17,858 bases of DNA from Actinomycetota bacterium (GTDB taxonomy: Bacteria > Actinomycetota > Acidimicrobiia > Acidimicrobiales > Microtrichaceae). Location of the stretch: contig SXMI01000033.1 in assembly GCA_005777415.1 (NCBI GenBank), positions 1 through 17,858 on the forward strand, in the 5' to 3' direction. The stretch's first letter is position 1; every line of letters begins with the position of its first letter. Under the pieces are notes generated by a model. The model saw nothing but the letters and a program-made list of their open reading frames with translations, ran no database searches and was not told the origin of the DNA. The position numbers and the translations under genes are program-made. Shown piece by piece: positions 1-6,276 of the stretch.

Positions 1-213
1 GTAGCCGTCGTAGAGCTCGTTGCGGAACGACTCGACGGTGTGGTCGGTCGCCACCCCCAGGTGGGTGGCACCGTCGCGGAGCATGGCGGCCACCGAACGC
101 ACCACACCCCGGGTGGCGCCGACCTCCTCGCCGGCGGCGTTCACGTGGCCGCCACGCGGCGAGTAGAAGGACCGGAACAGCTCGTAGGTGCCGTCGACCA
201 GGTGGACCTGCAT
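1..213 (-). CDS. 5'-3' exonuclease (PolA N-terminal-like), partial
   Basis: The 71 visible residues are the N-terminus of a FEN/PolA-type 5'-3' exonuclease; the rest lies beyond the left edge. The protein starts MQVHLVDGTYELFRSFYSP, where Asp7 in the V-D-G-T motif is the usual first metal-binding acidic residue. It continues with a G-V-V-R-S-V helix and the G-V-A-T-D-H segment, matching stand-alone actinobacterial exonucleases that lack a polymerase domain. Family members cut 5' flaps or exonucleolytically degrade DNA with divalent metals. The ATG at 213 is the only sensible start. A CAGGGT box lies 6 bases upstream, so the message may be leaderless. It diverges from the small helix-turn-helix gene at 353. 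The family is fairly secure; stand-alone nuclease versus full PolA cannot be decided from this fragment. Confidence 0.8.
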   Translation of the reverse strand, partial: MQVHLVDGTYELFRSFYSPRGGHVNAAGEEVGATRGVVRSVAAMLRDGATHLGVATDHTVESFRNELYDGY

Positions 214-352
214 GGGGGCACCCTGCCACAGCAAGGGATCCGGCGCCTCCGAGGCTCGGTCTCGGCAAAGGGCACGAACCGAGGGCACAAACTCCGGGGG
301 GCCCGGGGTGGTCCCGGTTGCCGGCGGGGAGGCCCTCGGGACGGCCCCCGCC

Positions 353-711
353 ATGACCGAACCGACACCGGCCCCGCCGGACCACAACATCCGACCGATC
401 CTGTCCCTGGAGGTCCTCCAGGCCCGCTACGACATCGGCACGACGAAGGCGACCGAGCTCGCCCGCTCTGACGGGTTCCCGAACACGGTGGTGCCGGGCA
501 TGCACCGGTACCCGCTCGCCGATCACGGCCTCACCCTCTACGCGCCGACGCCGCGAACCCGAAGCACCGACTCGACTGCACCGACCCGTTCACCAAGGAG
601 CGCACGCAGCCGAAGCGCAGCGTCGAGGCCGATGCGCAGCAAGGCCGCTCAGGACTGACGGGCGGCGCCGGCGACGATCCGGTCGAGGTTCGTTGCGCTC
701 AACGTCCGTAG
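353..711 (+). pseudogene. Frameshifted small helix-turn-helix (excisionase/AlpA-like) protein
   Basis: From the ATG at 353, about 63 codons have almost entirely G/C third positions and read as a small DNA-binding domain. It has an L-E-V-L-Q-A-R-Y-D-I-G helix, the turn G-T-T-K-A-T-E-L-A, and the R-Y-P-L-A-D segment typical of AlpA/excisionase-like winged helices. After codon TAC at 539-541 this frame loses its third-position bias. The frame reached by adding one base at about 542-543 takes it over, reads A-D-A-A-N-P-K-H and onward, and stops at TAG 709-711. The simplest reading is a one-base deletion (mutation or sequencing error) in a gene of about 119 residues. Without the shift the first frame runs to 658. 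Either 3' end overlaps the convergent abiEi gene. No Shine-Dalgarno is visible. The function as a regulator of nearby DNA is inferred from the fold only. Confidence 0.5.
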
Positions 712-1272
712 CCGGGCCGCGGGCACCTTGGTGACCCAGGCCTGCAGCTCATCGTGGTCGAAGCTCTCGGGGAGTTCGAGCTCGGGCAGTGTCACGTCAC
801 CCTGGCGCACCGAGAACATGTACACGACGTCGAAGAGCGCCTTGGCAGGTGTCGCGACACCGGCACGTGTCCCCGTGGCGCCACCGAACCCCCCGAACAG
901 CCTGGGGTGGATGTGGTGGATGTCGTAGCGACCGCTGGTGGTCTCCACCACCTTCGGCCGGTCCAGCGACACGGCGAACACCTCTCGGGGGATCTGCTCG
1001 ATCATCTGGTGGCGTGCCAGCGCGCTCCATCCGGAGATGTAGCTCGGGTAGGGGGCGGTCAGCGCCGGGAGCACGGTCGCCGGGTCCGGGGTGCCGGGCC
1101 CGAGGTGCCAGATCCCCGAGCGCACCTTGGTCACCAGACCAGCAGCAGCGAGACGCGACAGCATCTTGGACGCAGCGGGCAGCGACGAGTCCCACGCGAC
1201 AGCCGCCTCCCCGGTGCTCAGCGCCGGCCGGCCGAGCGCTTGCAGGCGTGCGAGGCGGTCGACGGCGCTCAT
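649..1272 (-). CDS. abiEi: AbiEi antitoxin of type IV toxin-antitoxin system
   Basis: 207 residues. The first ~60 form a winged helix-turn-helix (S-T-G-E-A-A-V-A-W, then A-A-S-K-M-L-S-R-L-A-A-A-G-L-V), followed by the S-G-I-W-H-L-G strand of AbiEi proteins. The rest is the antitoxin body, with a Y-P-S-Y-I-S-G-W-S-A-L motif and the P-A-K-A-L-F-D-V-V segment. In characterised AbiE systems this protein represses its own operon through the winged helix and neutralises the AbiEii toxin without stable complex formation, as in type IV systems. I chose ATG at 1272 because it overlaps the stop of the upstream toxin gene as ATGA. An upstream in-frame extension to 1350 would lie inside the toxin gene and looks like a shadow. 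The gene order, toxin first and antitoxin second, is the reverse of the usual AbiEi-AbiEii order. Its 3' end overlaps the broken helix-turn-helix gene. Confidence 0.85.
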   Translation of the reverse strand: MSAVDRLARLQALGRPALSTGEAAVAWDSSLPAASKMLSRLAAAGLVTKVRSGIWHLGPGTPDPATVLPALTAPYPSYISGWSALARHQMIEQIPREVFAVSLDRPKVVETTSGRYDIHHIHPRLFGGFGGATGTRAGVATPAKALFDVVYMFSVRQGDVTLPELELPESFDHDELQAWVTKVPAARLRTLSATNLDRIVAGAARQS

Positions 1273-2057
1273 GGTGCACCATCTGTCGGCTCGGAGACAG
1301 CAGCTACCTGCTCGAGTGCGGTGTGGACCTTCAGGCACATGTCGTCCCATCGCGCTGAGTCGTAGAGCGCGGCGAGCTCGGCGTCGAGGAACGGCGCGAC
1401 CTCAGTGGTGAAGTTCGAGTACCGGATCTGCAGGGCGCGCTCTGCCGCCGCGGAGGCGTGGGTGGCGTCGAGACCTGTGAGGCGATCGCCGCGGGATGCC
1501 CGCTGGCGGAACAGCAGCTCGAGGTCGAACACGTCCCGGGCCTTGGTCTCACTTCGCATCGCAAGTGCAGCGATCTTCTGGTCGATGGCGGGCGTCTCGA
1601 GGTAGTGGAACACCGTCGGCGCCTGGAGCGCATACGGCATCACGATCGCGTCGGGGACCAACTCGAACTCGGCGCCCCCGTCGTGGGGGCCGCTACCCGA
1701 GAACTCGACCTTCGTGCGGACCAGGTCGCGGTGGTCCTCTGCTGCGAGCCCCACCTTCCAGCGGAGGGTGGTCTCGGTCTGCTTCGCCAACGACACCTCA
1801 GCCAGTTCGATCCCGGAGGCGGCCCCGAGGGTGCTCATCGCCCTGCCTGACAACACCGACTCCACCGTCTTCGTGAGCTGCCAGCTCTTGCGTCCGGCGA
1901 AGTCGAGGTCGAGGTCGTTGGAGTAGCGGGGGCTCCCGAAGAAGTAGCGGAGGTTCGCCCCTCCCTTCAGCACGAACCAGTCGTTCCGGCCAGCACCTCC
2001 CAGGACGCGCAGGAACAGCAGGTGGAAGATCTCGATGAGCTGCGCCTCGGTCCGCAT
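1269..2057 (-). CDS. abiEii: AbiEii nucleotidyltransferase toxin
   Basis: 262 residues of the AbiEii/AbiGii nucleotidyltransferase family, DNA polymerase beta-like fold. Residues 29-53 contain V-L-K-G-G (Lys31-Gly33), then G-S-P-R-Y-S-N-D-L-D-L-D-F with the catalytic acidic pair Asp48 and Asp50. A second block has Lys161 in D-Q-K-I-A-A-L and K-A-R-D-V-F-D-L at 172-179, the conserved late motif of the family. Characterised relatives are bacteriostatic: they transfer nucleotides to tRNA acceptor ends or other targets and cause abortive infection or growth arrest. I prefer ATG 2057 over TTG 2093, because the codons between them coincide with a good promoter whose -10 box lies 7 bases before the ATG. 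The gene overlaps abiEi by four bases, so the two are co-translated. The substrate is unknown here. Confidence 0.88.
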   Translation of the reverse strand: MRTEAQLIEIFHLLFLRVLGGAGRNDWFVLKGGANLRYFFGSPRYSNDLDLDFAGRKSWQLTKTVESVLSGRAMSTLGAASGIELAEVSLAKQTETTLRWKVGLAAEDHRDLVRTKVEFSGSGPHDGGAEFELVPDAIVMPYALQAPTVFHYLETPAIDQKIAALAMRSETKARDVFDLELLFRQRASRGDRLTGLDATHASAAAERALQIRYSNFTTEVAPFLDAELAALYDSARWDDMCLKVHTALEQVAAVSEPTDGAP

Positions 2058-2061
2058 GAGA

Positions 2062-2457
2062 TCAACAATACCAATACTTGCTACCGGTAACAACTATCTG
2101 TATCCTTAAATGGGCTGAACTGCAGCAGAGAGCCATGCACTCGCCAGTCATCATCACCCGGGCGACCGGCGGATCCCCGCCACCGCCCCCCACCCACAGG
2201 GCACGTCCTACTGACCGTTGACAGTCGCCTGCGAGGTCCTCGAGGCCGCCCTGCCACGAGCAGTTCGTGCGCTTGGCGCGGCGGCCGGTCGTGGAGCGAG
2301 CACCGACCTTGATGCAGCGGCCGCACGTCGAGCAGGCGTGGCGCTTGTTCGCAGGGCCCCTGTTGAGGTGCCCCGCCGGGCAAGCGATGAATCCGTGATC
2401 ATCGGGGTGCCCGCTGGTCGGACAGGTGTTGGCACGACCAGACGAGTTGTCCGACAC
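2062..2457 (-). CDS. Possible Cys-rich zinc-ribbon-like protein, 3' part doubtful
   Basis: I do not recognise this ORF. From GTG 2457 the first ~80 codons (to about 2218) have third positions close to 90% G/C. They encode a Cys-rich peptide with Cys at 12, 26, 42, 45, 48 and 66: two C-P-x-x-G-H-like units (C-P-T-S-G-H and C-P-A-G-H) and C-S-T-C-G-R-C, then a basic stretch rich in Arg and Lys. This looks like a small zinc-binding, perhaps nucleic-acid-binding, domain. Past 2218 the codon bias collapses, and the open frame runs into the abiE promoter before stopping at 2062. The real C-terminus is therefore probably altered, or the gene is a remnant. No Shine-Dalgarno is seen. It points toward abiE and diverges from the serine hydrolase at 2507. 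It could still be a chance high-GC frame. Confidence 0.3.
   Translation of the reverse strand: MSDNSSGRANTCPTSGHPDDHGFIACPAGHLNRGPANKRHACSTCGRCIKVGARSTTGRRAKRTNCSWQGGLEDLAGDCQRSVGRALWVGGGGGDPPVARVMMTGECMALCCSSAHLRIQIVVTGSKYWYC
2065..2093 (-). promoter_or_regulatory. abiE operon promoter, leaderless
   Basis: On the minus strand TTGTTA (2093-2088) and TATTGT (2070-2065) are separated by exactly 17 bases, and the -10 box ends 7 bases before ATG 2057. Transcription would start at or next to the start codon. The stretch is markedly AT-richer than its surroundings. Confidence 0.55.
2082..2089. promoter_or_regulatory. Candidate AbiEi operator in the abiE promoter spacer
   Basis: TACCGGTA is a perfect 8-base palindrome, nearly extended by one more pair outward, sitting between the -35 and -10 boxes. 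AbiEi proteins are known autorepressors that bind inverted repeats in their promoter. Assigning this palindrome to AbiEi is inference. Confidence 0.35.
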
Positions 2458-2506
2458 TGTCGTGACGCGTCGATGCCTCAGTCGGAGCGGCCAGACGAGA
2501 CGAGCC

Positions 2507-3694
2507 ATGACCCGACCAGCCCGCGCGACCAACCCGTTCCCCCGGCACCCGATCGCCGTGGCCGCAACGCTCCTGATGCTGTTCGCTCCCGTCGCCTGTT
2601 CGAGCACCGACCCGGCAGTCGACGTCACGTCCGTCACCTTGCCCGTGACCACCACCGAGCAACTCCAGTCGGTGCTCGACGACGCCCGGGCCGAGTTCGG
2701 CTTCGCCGGGGTCATCGCAGGCGTGTGGTCGCCCGAGGGGTCGTGGGTCGGAACCTCCGGCACCGCCGGCGCAGACTCGGACGAACCGATCACACCCGCG
2801 CACCACACCCGGATCGGCAGCGTGACGAAGACCTTCACGGGCACCGTCCTCCTGCAGCAGGTGGAGCAGGGCACGATGTCGCTCGACGACCCGATCGAGA
2901 AGTACGTGCCGGGCCTGCCGAACGGCACCACGGCGACGCTCCGCGACCTGGCGCAGATGACGAGCGGCATCCCCAGCTACACCCAGGTCGAGGCCTGGCA
3001 GTACGACTACTTCACCGACGTCGAACGGGTCTTCACCGCCGAGGAGTTGCTCGCATATGTCACCGGGACACCGGCGTTGTTCCCCGCCGGTACCCGGTTC
3101 GACTACTCCAACTCCAACACGGTGGCGCTCGCTCTCGCCATCGAGCGGGCCACCGGTCGTCCGTTCGGCGAGGTGCTCGCGGAGGGGGTGCTCGAGCCGT
3201 TGGGGCTGGACGGAACGAGTTGGCCGGGGACGTCACCCGACATCCCGACGCCGTTCCTGTCCGGACAGACCGAACAGGGACTGCCCGAGAACTCGGTGAA
3301 GGACGCGACGCTCTGGAACCCGTCGTGGACCAACGCCGCCGGCGAGATGATCTCCACCTTCGACGACCTGCGCGTCTGGGGGCGGGCGCTCGGCACCGGC
3401 GACGGCATCCTGTCCCCGGGGACCCAAGAGCTGCGGATGGGCTCGTTCGACGAAAACTTTTCCATCGAGGGCAACGACGCCACCGGCACCTACGGGATCG
3501 GCGTGGGCCTGCTCGGCGGCTGGGTCGGCCACGCCGGCGAACTGCCTGGTTACAACACCTCCGTGCTGTACCGGCGGGAGACCGACACCACCCTCGTCGT
3601 GGTGGTGAACAGCGACATCGTCGGCCCTGATGGCACCAACCCGGCGCCGACCATCTCGAAGGGGATCCGCGCCCTGCTCCCCGACGGCGACTGA
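2507..3694 (+). CDS. Serine hydrolase lipoprotein (beta-lactamase / DD-peptidase fold)
   Basis: 395 residues. The N-terminus has a signal peptide ending A-P-V-A-C with Cys31 as probable lipidation site; Pro at -3 makes the lipobox imperfect. The catalytic domain has all three class C/DD-peptidase-type motifs: S-V-T-K at 105-108 (nucleophile Ser105, Lys108), Y-S-N at 200-202, and H-A-G at 342-344 replacing K-T-G, as in many serine hydrolases of the Pfam beta-lactamase family. Relatives include D-aminopeptidases, esterases and D,D-carboxypeptidases, so resistance to beta-lactams should not be assumed. It would act outside the membrane on peptidoglycan-like peptides or esters. I chose ATG 2507 because the signal sequence begins there. 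An upstream in-frame start at 2426 would add residues that do not look like part of a signal peptide. It stands alone, divergent from the Cys-rich ORF. Confidence 0.85.
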   Translation: MTRPARATNPFPRHPIAVAATLLMLFAPVACSSTDPAVDVTSVTLPVTTTEQLQSVLDDARAEFGFAGVIAGVWSPEGSWVGTSGTAGADSDEPITPAHHTRIGSVTKTFTGTVLLQQVEQGTMSLDDPIEKYVPGLPNGTTATLRDLAQMTSGIPSYTQVEAWQYDYFTDVERVFTAEELLAYVTGTPALFPAGTRFDYSNSNTVALALAIERATGRPFGEVLAEGVLEPLGLDGTSWPGTSPDIPTPFLSGQTEQGLPENSVKDATLWNPSWTNAAGEMISTFDDLRVWGRALGTGDGILSPGTQELRMGSFDENFSIEGNDATGTYGIGVGLLGGWVGHAGELPGYNTSVLYRRETDTTLVVVVNSDIVGPDGTNPAPTISKGIRALLPDGD

Positions 3695-4415
3695 GCGGCT
3701 CGGTCACCGCCTCCTACCGGCGCCGGGGGTGTGCGCCTCACCGCCAGCGGCAGCGTGGCCGTCCTCGCCGCCAATCCCGTGCCCAGATGGTCATGCGTCC
3801 ACCGCAGCCGTGCTGCTTCAGGATCGCAACAGCACTTCCGGTCTGCCCGCTTGTCGTCGGGAGGAGCGTGTCCCGCACTTGCCCGATGGGAAACCGACTC
3901 GTTCAGACCCCGGCTCGCCGGGGGGCGCTGGTCCAGGCGATCGCTCCCGTGGCTCCGTCGGGTGCATCGGATTCGGAACCCAGGTCAGAAGGTTCGCCAT
4001 GCGATACGCGGTTTCGACGCTTCGCTGGATGCAGGTGGGAGGTACGACCAACATCTGCCTCGGGTCCACCTGTGCCGTGAGCGCCCGAAGCGTGCGTCCT
4101 GACGGACGAGTGTCAGAGTGGTCCGACGAGGTGTTCCACACCGTGGGAGGACTGGCGACCCCGTAGTCGAAGCGGGCCACCCGGACGATCCGTGAGCCGG
4201 TGTGGCCCGACTCATCGGCCACCCCCGTCCGCGGCAGTCTGACAGCGAACTCCCAGCGGTCACGCAACAGCGCCTCCGTGATGTGCCCGCTGCCCGGCCT
4301 GACGCTCCCTCGAGCGACAAGTCGATGCCTCCTCGGGAGCTCGAGGACGAGCAGTGCCGGGTGCTCGCCGAGCAGTTCGCACCGCTCAACCTCGGCTGAC
4401 GGCTCTCGGCGGCGC
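3695..4415. other. Gene-poor stretch with possible decayed coding pieces
   Basis: About 720 bases with no convincing gene, between the serine hydrolase and the convergent lipoprotein. Base composition is less extreme than in the flanks. Short pieces keep coding-like third-position bias: plus strand from GTG 3731 for about 18 codons, and minus strand from about 4400 to 4140, where a W-E-F-A-V-R-L-P-R-T-G and R-V-A-R-F-D-Y-G-V-A sequence can be read without a clear start. No tRNA fold, transposase motif or terminal inverted repeat was found. It is best read as eroded sequence or an unrecognised regulatory region. Confidence 0.4.
4202..4399 (+). CDS. Possible 65-residue ORF, unrecognised
   Basis: GTG 4202 to TGA 4399 is open, with roughly three quarters of third positions G or C. 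The C-terminal ~25 residues (M-P-P-R-E-L-E-D-E-Q-C-R-V-L-A-E-Q-F) have a natural acidic, amphipathic composition. However, the antisense frame over the same bases is equally biased, no ribosome binding site is seen, and the family is unknown. It might be the tail of a truncated gene. It ends 16 bases before the convergent lipoprotein stop. Confidence 0.2.
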   Translation: MARLIGHPRPRQSDSELPAVTQQRLRDVPAARPDAPSSDKSMPPRELEDEQCRVLAEQFAPLNLG

Positions 4416-5252
4416 CTACTTCTGGGCCCAGGCGCCCGGCGGCTCCAGTCCTGCGACCGGGGCCACCGGCGAAGCGCTCTGCGGCAGCGGCACCATGATG
4501 ATCGCCACCGGGAACTGCGCTCCGGCGGCGGTGCCGGAGCACATCCACCCGGGGCGATCGCCCGTCGTCGGCGAGTCACCCACGGCGGCGCAGTTCCACG
4601 TGATGCCGGCCACCGACATGCCGGGGCCCGGCGCAGCGCCGGAGTCCCACACGTCGACGAACTGCGACACCGCGTCGGTGCACGCGGCGCCGTCGACCCC
4701 GCCCACCACCACCTGGGCACCGGGAGCCGACGAGGAGCCGGGGGCCAGGCCGCTGCACGTGTCGGCCCCGTCGACGAACAGCTCGCTCAGACCGAGCGGG
4801 CCCTCCGGCAGGGTGGCTCCGGTGAGGGGACGGAACGAAGCGGAGAACGTGGCGGTGGCGTCGTCCCAGGCCGGATCGGTGAGCTCCACCGGGGTACTCG
4901 CCGTGCCGTGGGTGAGCACGGCGTTCGGGGGATCGGCCACGAACCCGAATCCCGGCCACGCCGTGACCAGTGAGCTCGGTTGCATCCGGCCGGCGGCGCG
5001 ATGGGGCCGGTCGTCGAGGTACGTGACGGGTCCGCTGGTGACGATCGACAGGCGGTCGCCGTCGACCCGACCTGCGCCGGACACAACGAAGAGCAGTTCG
5101 GTCTCGCGGGCCGCCGTGTCGGCCGACGCAAGGTCGCCGCTCGAGGCCGGTCGGCTGTCGGACCCGCACGCGCCGAGCAGGACGACGCCCAGCAGCAGCA
5201 GGAGCAACGAGTACGGCACGGCGCAGTGACGCAAGGAACGGAACGCCTTCAC
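4416..5252 (-). CDS. Secreted lipoprotein, uncharacterised
   Basis: 278 residues from GTG 5252. The first 29 residues are a lipoprotein signal: basic start, a run of Leu/Val at 16-26, then L-L-G-A-C with Cys29. Residues 76-162 read V-T-Y-L-D-D-R-P-x-R-x-A-G, then P-P-N-A-V-L at 108-113, V-E-L-x-D-P, and L-F-V-D-G at 158-162. From memory, this arrangement occurs in uncharacterised exported proteins of several phyla; I cannot name the family. The C-terminal part has four Cys and a W-N-C-A-A motif, suggesting a disulfide-stabilised second domain. Further upstream in-frame codons are available, but only GTG 5252 puts the signal peptide at the N-terminus. It diverges from the lipoprotein gene at 5439 across 186 bases, so the two may share control. 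Confidence 0.7.
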   Translation of the reverse strand: MKAFRSLRHCAVPYSLLLLLLGVVLLGACGSDSRPASSGDLASADTAARETELLFVVSGAGRVDGDRLSIVTSGPVTYLDDRPHRAAGRMQPSSLVTAWPGFGFVADPPNAVLTHGTASTPVELTDPAWDDATATFSASFRPLTGATLPEGPLGLSELFVDGADTCSGLAPGSSSAPGAQVVVGGVDGAACTDAVSQFVDVWDSGAAPGPGMSVAGITWNCAAVGDSPTTGDRPGWMCSGTAAGAQFPVAIIMVPLPQSASPVAPVAGLEPPGAWAQK

Positions 5253-5356
5253 CGGGGTCCCATCGGCACCGCTCCAGAGGAACTGAACGGTCCGAGCGGA
5301 GCGCCGGCACCGGGCAGCGTGCGACGACCAGCCCGGCGCCGATCCGCCAGAAAGAA

Positions 5357-5388
5357 GTGTCAGACTCCCGAGACACAGACTCCTGACA
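5357..5388. repeat. Nested inverted and direct repeats between divergent lipoprotein genes
   Basis: TGTCAG (5358-5363) pairs with CTGACA (5383-5388), GTGTC (5357-5361) pairs with GACAC (5372-5376), and CAGACTCC occurs twice (5361-5368 and 5376-5383). The element lies about 50 bases before the 5439 start. It could be an operator or an RNA hairpin; the binding partner is unknown. Confidence 0.35.
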
Positions 5389-5438
5389 GTGCGCCCGGAA
5401 CCGACTGGACGCATCGGTACAGCCTGAAGGGAAACGTC

Positions 5439-6044
5439 ATGCGTCACGTGCACCGATTCCTCATCGCCATCGTCGGCGTGGCCGTCCTGGCCGCCCTCGG
5501 CGCCTGCGGCAGCTCCTCGGACACCGCCGCTGGGTCGTCGACGACGACCGTCGACGAGACGACCACGACCACGGAACCGGAGGTGACGACGACCACGGCG
5601 CCGGCCGACGACGACAGCTGCCTGACCGGCAGGTGGACGATGAAGCAGGACTCGCTCGACATCCTGGTGGCGAGCGCCGTGCCGTTCGGCGGGACGTCCG
5701 TATCGAGCGGCGGCTGGGTACTCGACCTGGCCGAGGACGGCACCGCGTCCAGCGAGGCGAGGTTCACCCTGGCGTTCTCACCGGCGCCCGACACCAACGC
5801 CGAGGCCGATGTGTTCTGGAACCACTCCGGCACCTGGCGGACCGATGGCGACGAGCTCGTGCTCGAGATGTCACAGACCGACGCCGGGACCACTGCGTTC
5901 CGTATGAACGGCTTCTCCGCACCCGGCAGCGTGCCCCTGGATGTCGACGGGGTGCAGGGCGGTCCGTACACGTGCGAAGCCAACGCGCTGCGGGTGACGA
6001 CCACGAACGGCACGCAGCCCCTCGAGATGCTGTTCGAGCGCTGA
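5439..6044 (+). CDS. Secreted lipoprotein with Thr-rich linker and lipocalin-like domain
   Basis: 201 residues from ATG 5439, preceded by AAGGGAA at a normal ribosome-binding distance. The signal peptide ends L-G-A-C with Cys23 as lipidation site. Residues 34-57 form a low-complexity Thr-rich linker that would hold the domain off the membrane. From Cys61 the sequence C-L-T-G-R-W-T-M starts a beta-rich domain with alternating strands (G-G-W-V-L-D-L, S-G-T-W-R-T-D-G-D-E-L-V-L). It ends with a second Cys in P-Y-T-C-E-A-N, likely disulfide-bonded to Cys61. The C-L-x-G-x-W opening recalls lipocalin-like extracellular domains of actinobacteria, which may bind hydrophobic ligands; that assignment is tentative. 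It is followed by a strong hairpin at 6088, so it is probably monocistronic. Confidence 0.72.
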   Translation: MRHVHRFLIAIVGVAVLAALGACGSSSDTAAGSSTTTVDETTTTTEPEVTTTTAPADDDSCLTGRWTMKQDSLDILVASAVPFGGTSVSSGGWVLDLAEDGTASSEARFTLAFSPAPDTNAEADVFWNHSGTWRTDGDELVLEMSQTDAGTTAFRMNGFSAPGSVPLDVDGVQGGPYTCEANALRVTTTNGTQPLEMLFER

Positions 6045-6087
6045 GCGGGTCCGGCCCCGACTGCCCGCACCGTTGGGCGACGTGGCC

Positions 6088-6110
6088 GGGCCGACCGATC
6101 CGGTCGGCCC
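6088..6110 (+). terminator. GC hairpin terminator after the 5439 lipoprotein
   Basis: GGGCCGACCG (6088-6097) and CGGTCGGCCC (6101-6110) are a perfect 10-base-pair stem with a 3-base loop, 43 bases after the stop codon. There is no T-run, as is common for actinobacterial hairpin terminators. Confidence 0.6.
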
Positions 6111-6192
6111 CCCGATACCGTCCTCCTCGTGCACGTGATCGCGACCCGCCGATGAACCTCGGGATCCGAGCACCGGAGGTCTCGACCGGGAT

Positions 6193-6276
6193 GTGTCGCC
6201 GCCGTCCCCGGCGCTGGCAGTCGGACTCGGTCTGTTCGTGATCCTCCTGGGCGTGGCCGCCGCCGTCGTGGTGTGA
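6193..6276 (+). CDS. 27-residue single-span membrane peptide, coupled to the next gene
   Basis: GTG 6193 to TGA 6276 encodes a 27-residue peptide. After a short S-P-P-S-P lead comes an uninterrupted hydrophobic span (A-L-A-V-G-L-G-L-F-V-I-L-L-G-V-A-A-A-V-V-V). Nearly every third position is G or C. The last bases GTGTGA contain the GTG start of the 305-residue downstream protein, so the stop and start overlap as GTGA. That is the classic arrangement for translational coupling and the best argument that the peptide is real. GGAGG at 6175-6179 lies 13 bases before GTG, somewhat far. An in-frame TGA not far upstream and no other start codon rule out a longer form. The role is unknown: it may be a membrane anchor or partner of the next protein, or a leader for its translation. 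Confidence 0.5.
   Translation: MSPPSPALAVGLGLFVILLGVAAAVVV

Noticed and set aside
2458..2970. N-terminal extension of the minus-strand Cys-rich frame into the serine hydrolase gene
   Set aside because: That part is antisense to the signal peptide and S-V-T-K region of the hydrolase and loses natural protein composition.
3960..4060. GGTTCG-containing stretch considered as a tRNA T-arm
   Set aside because: No acceptor stem, anticodon arm or matching T-loop consensus could be folded on either strand.
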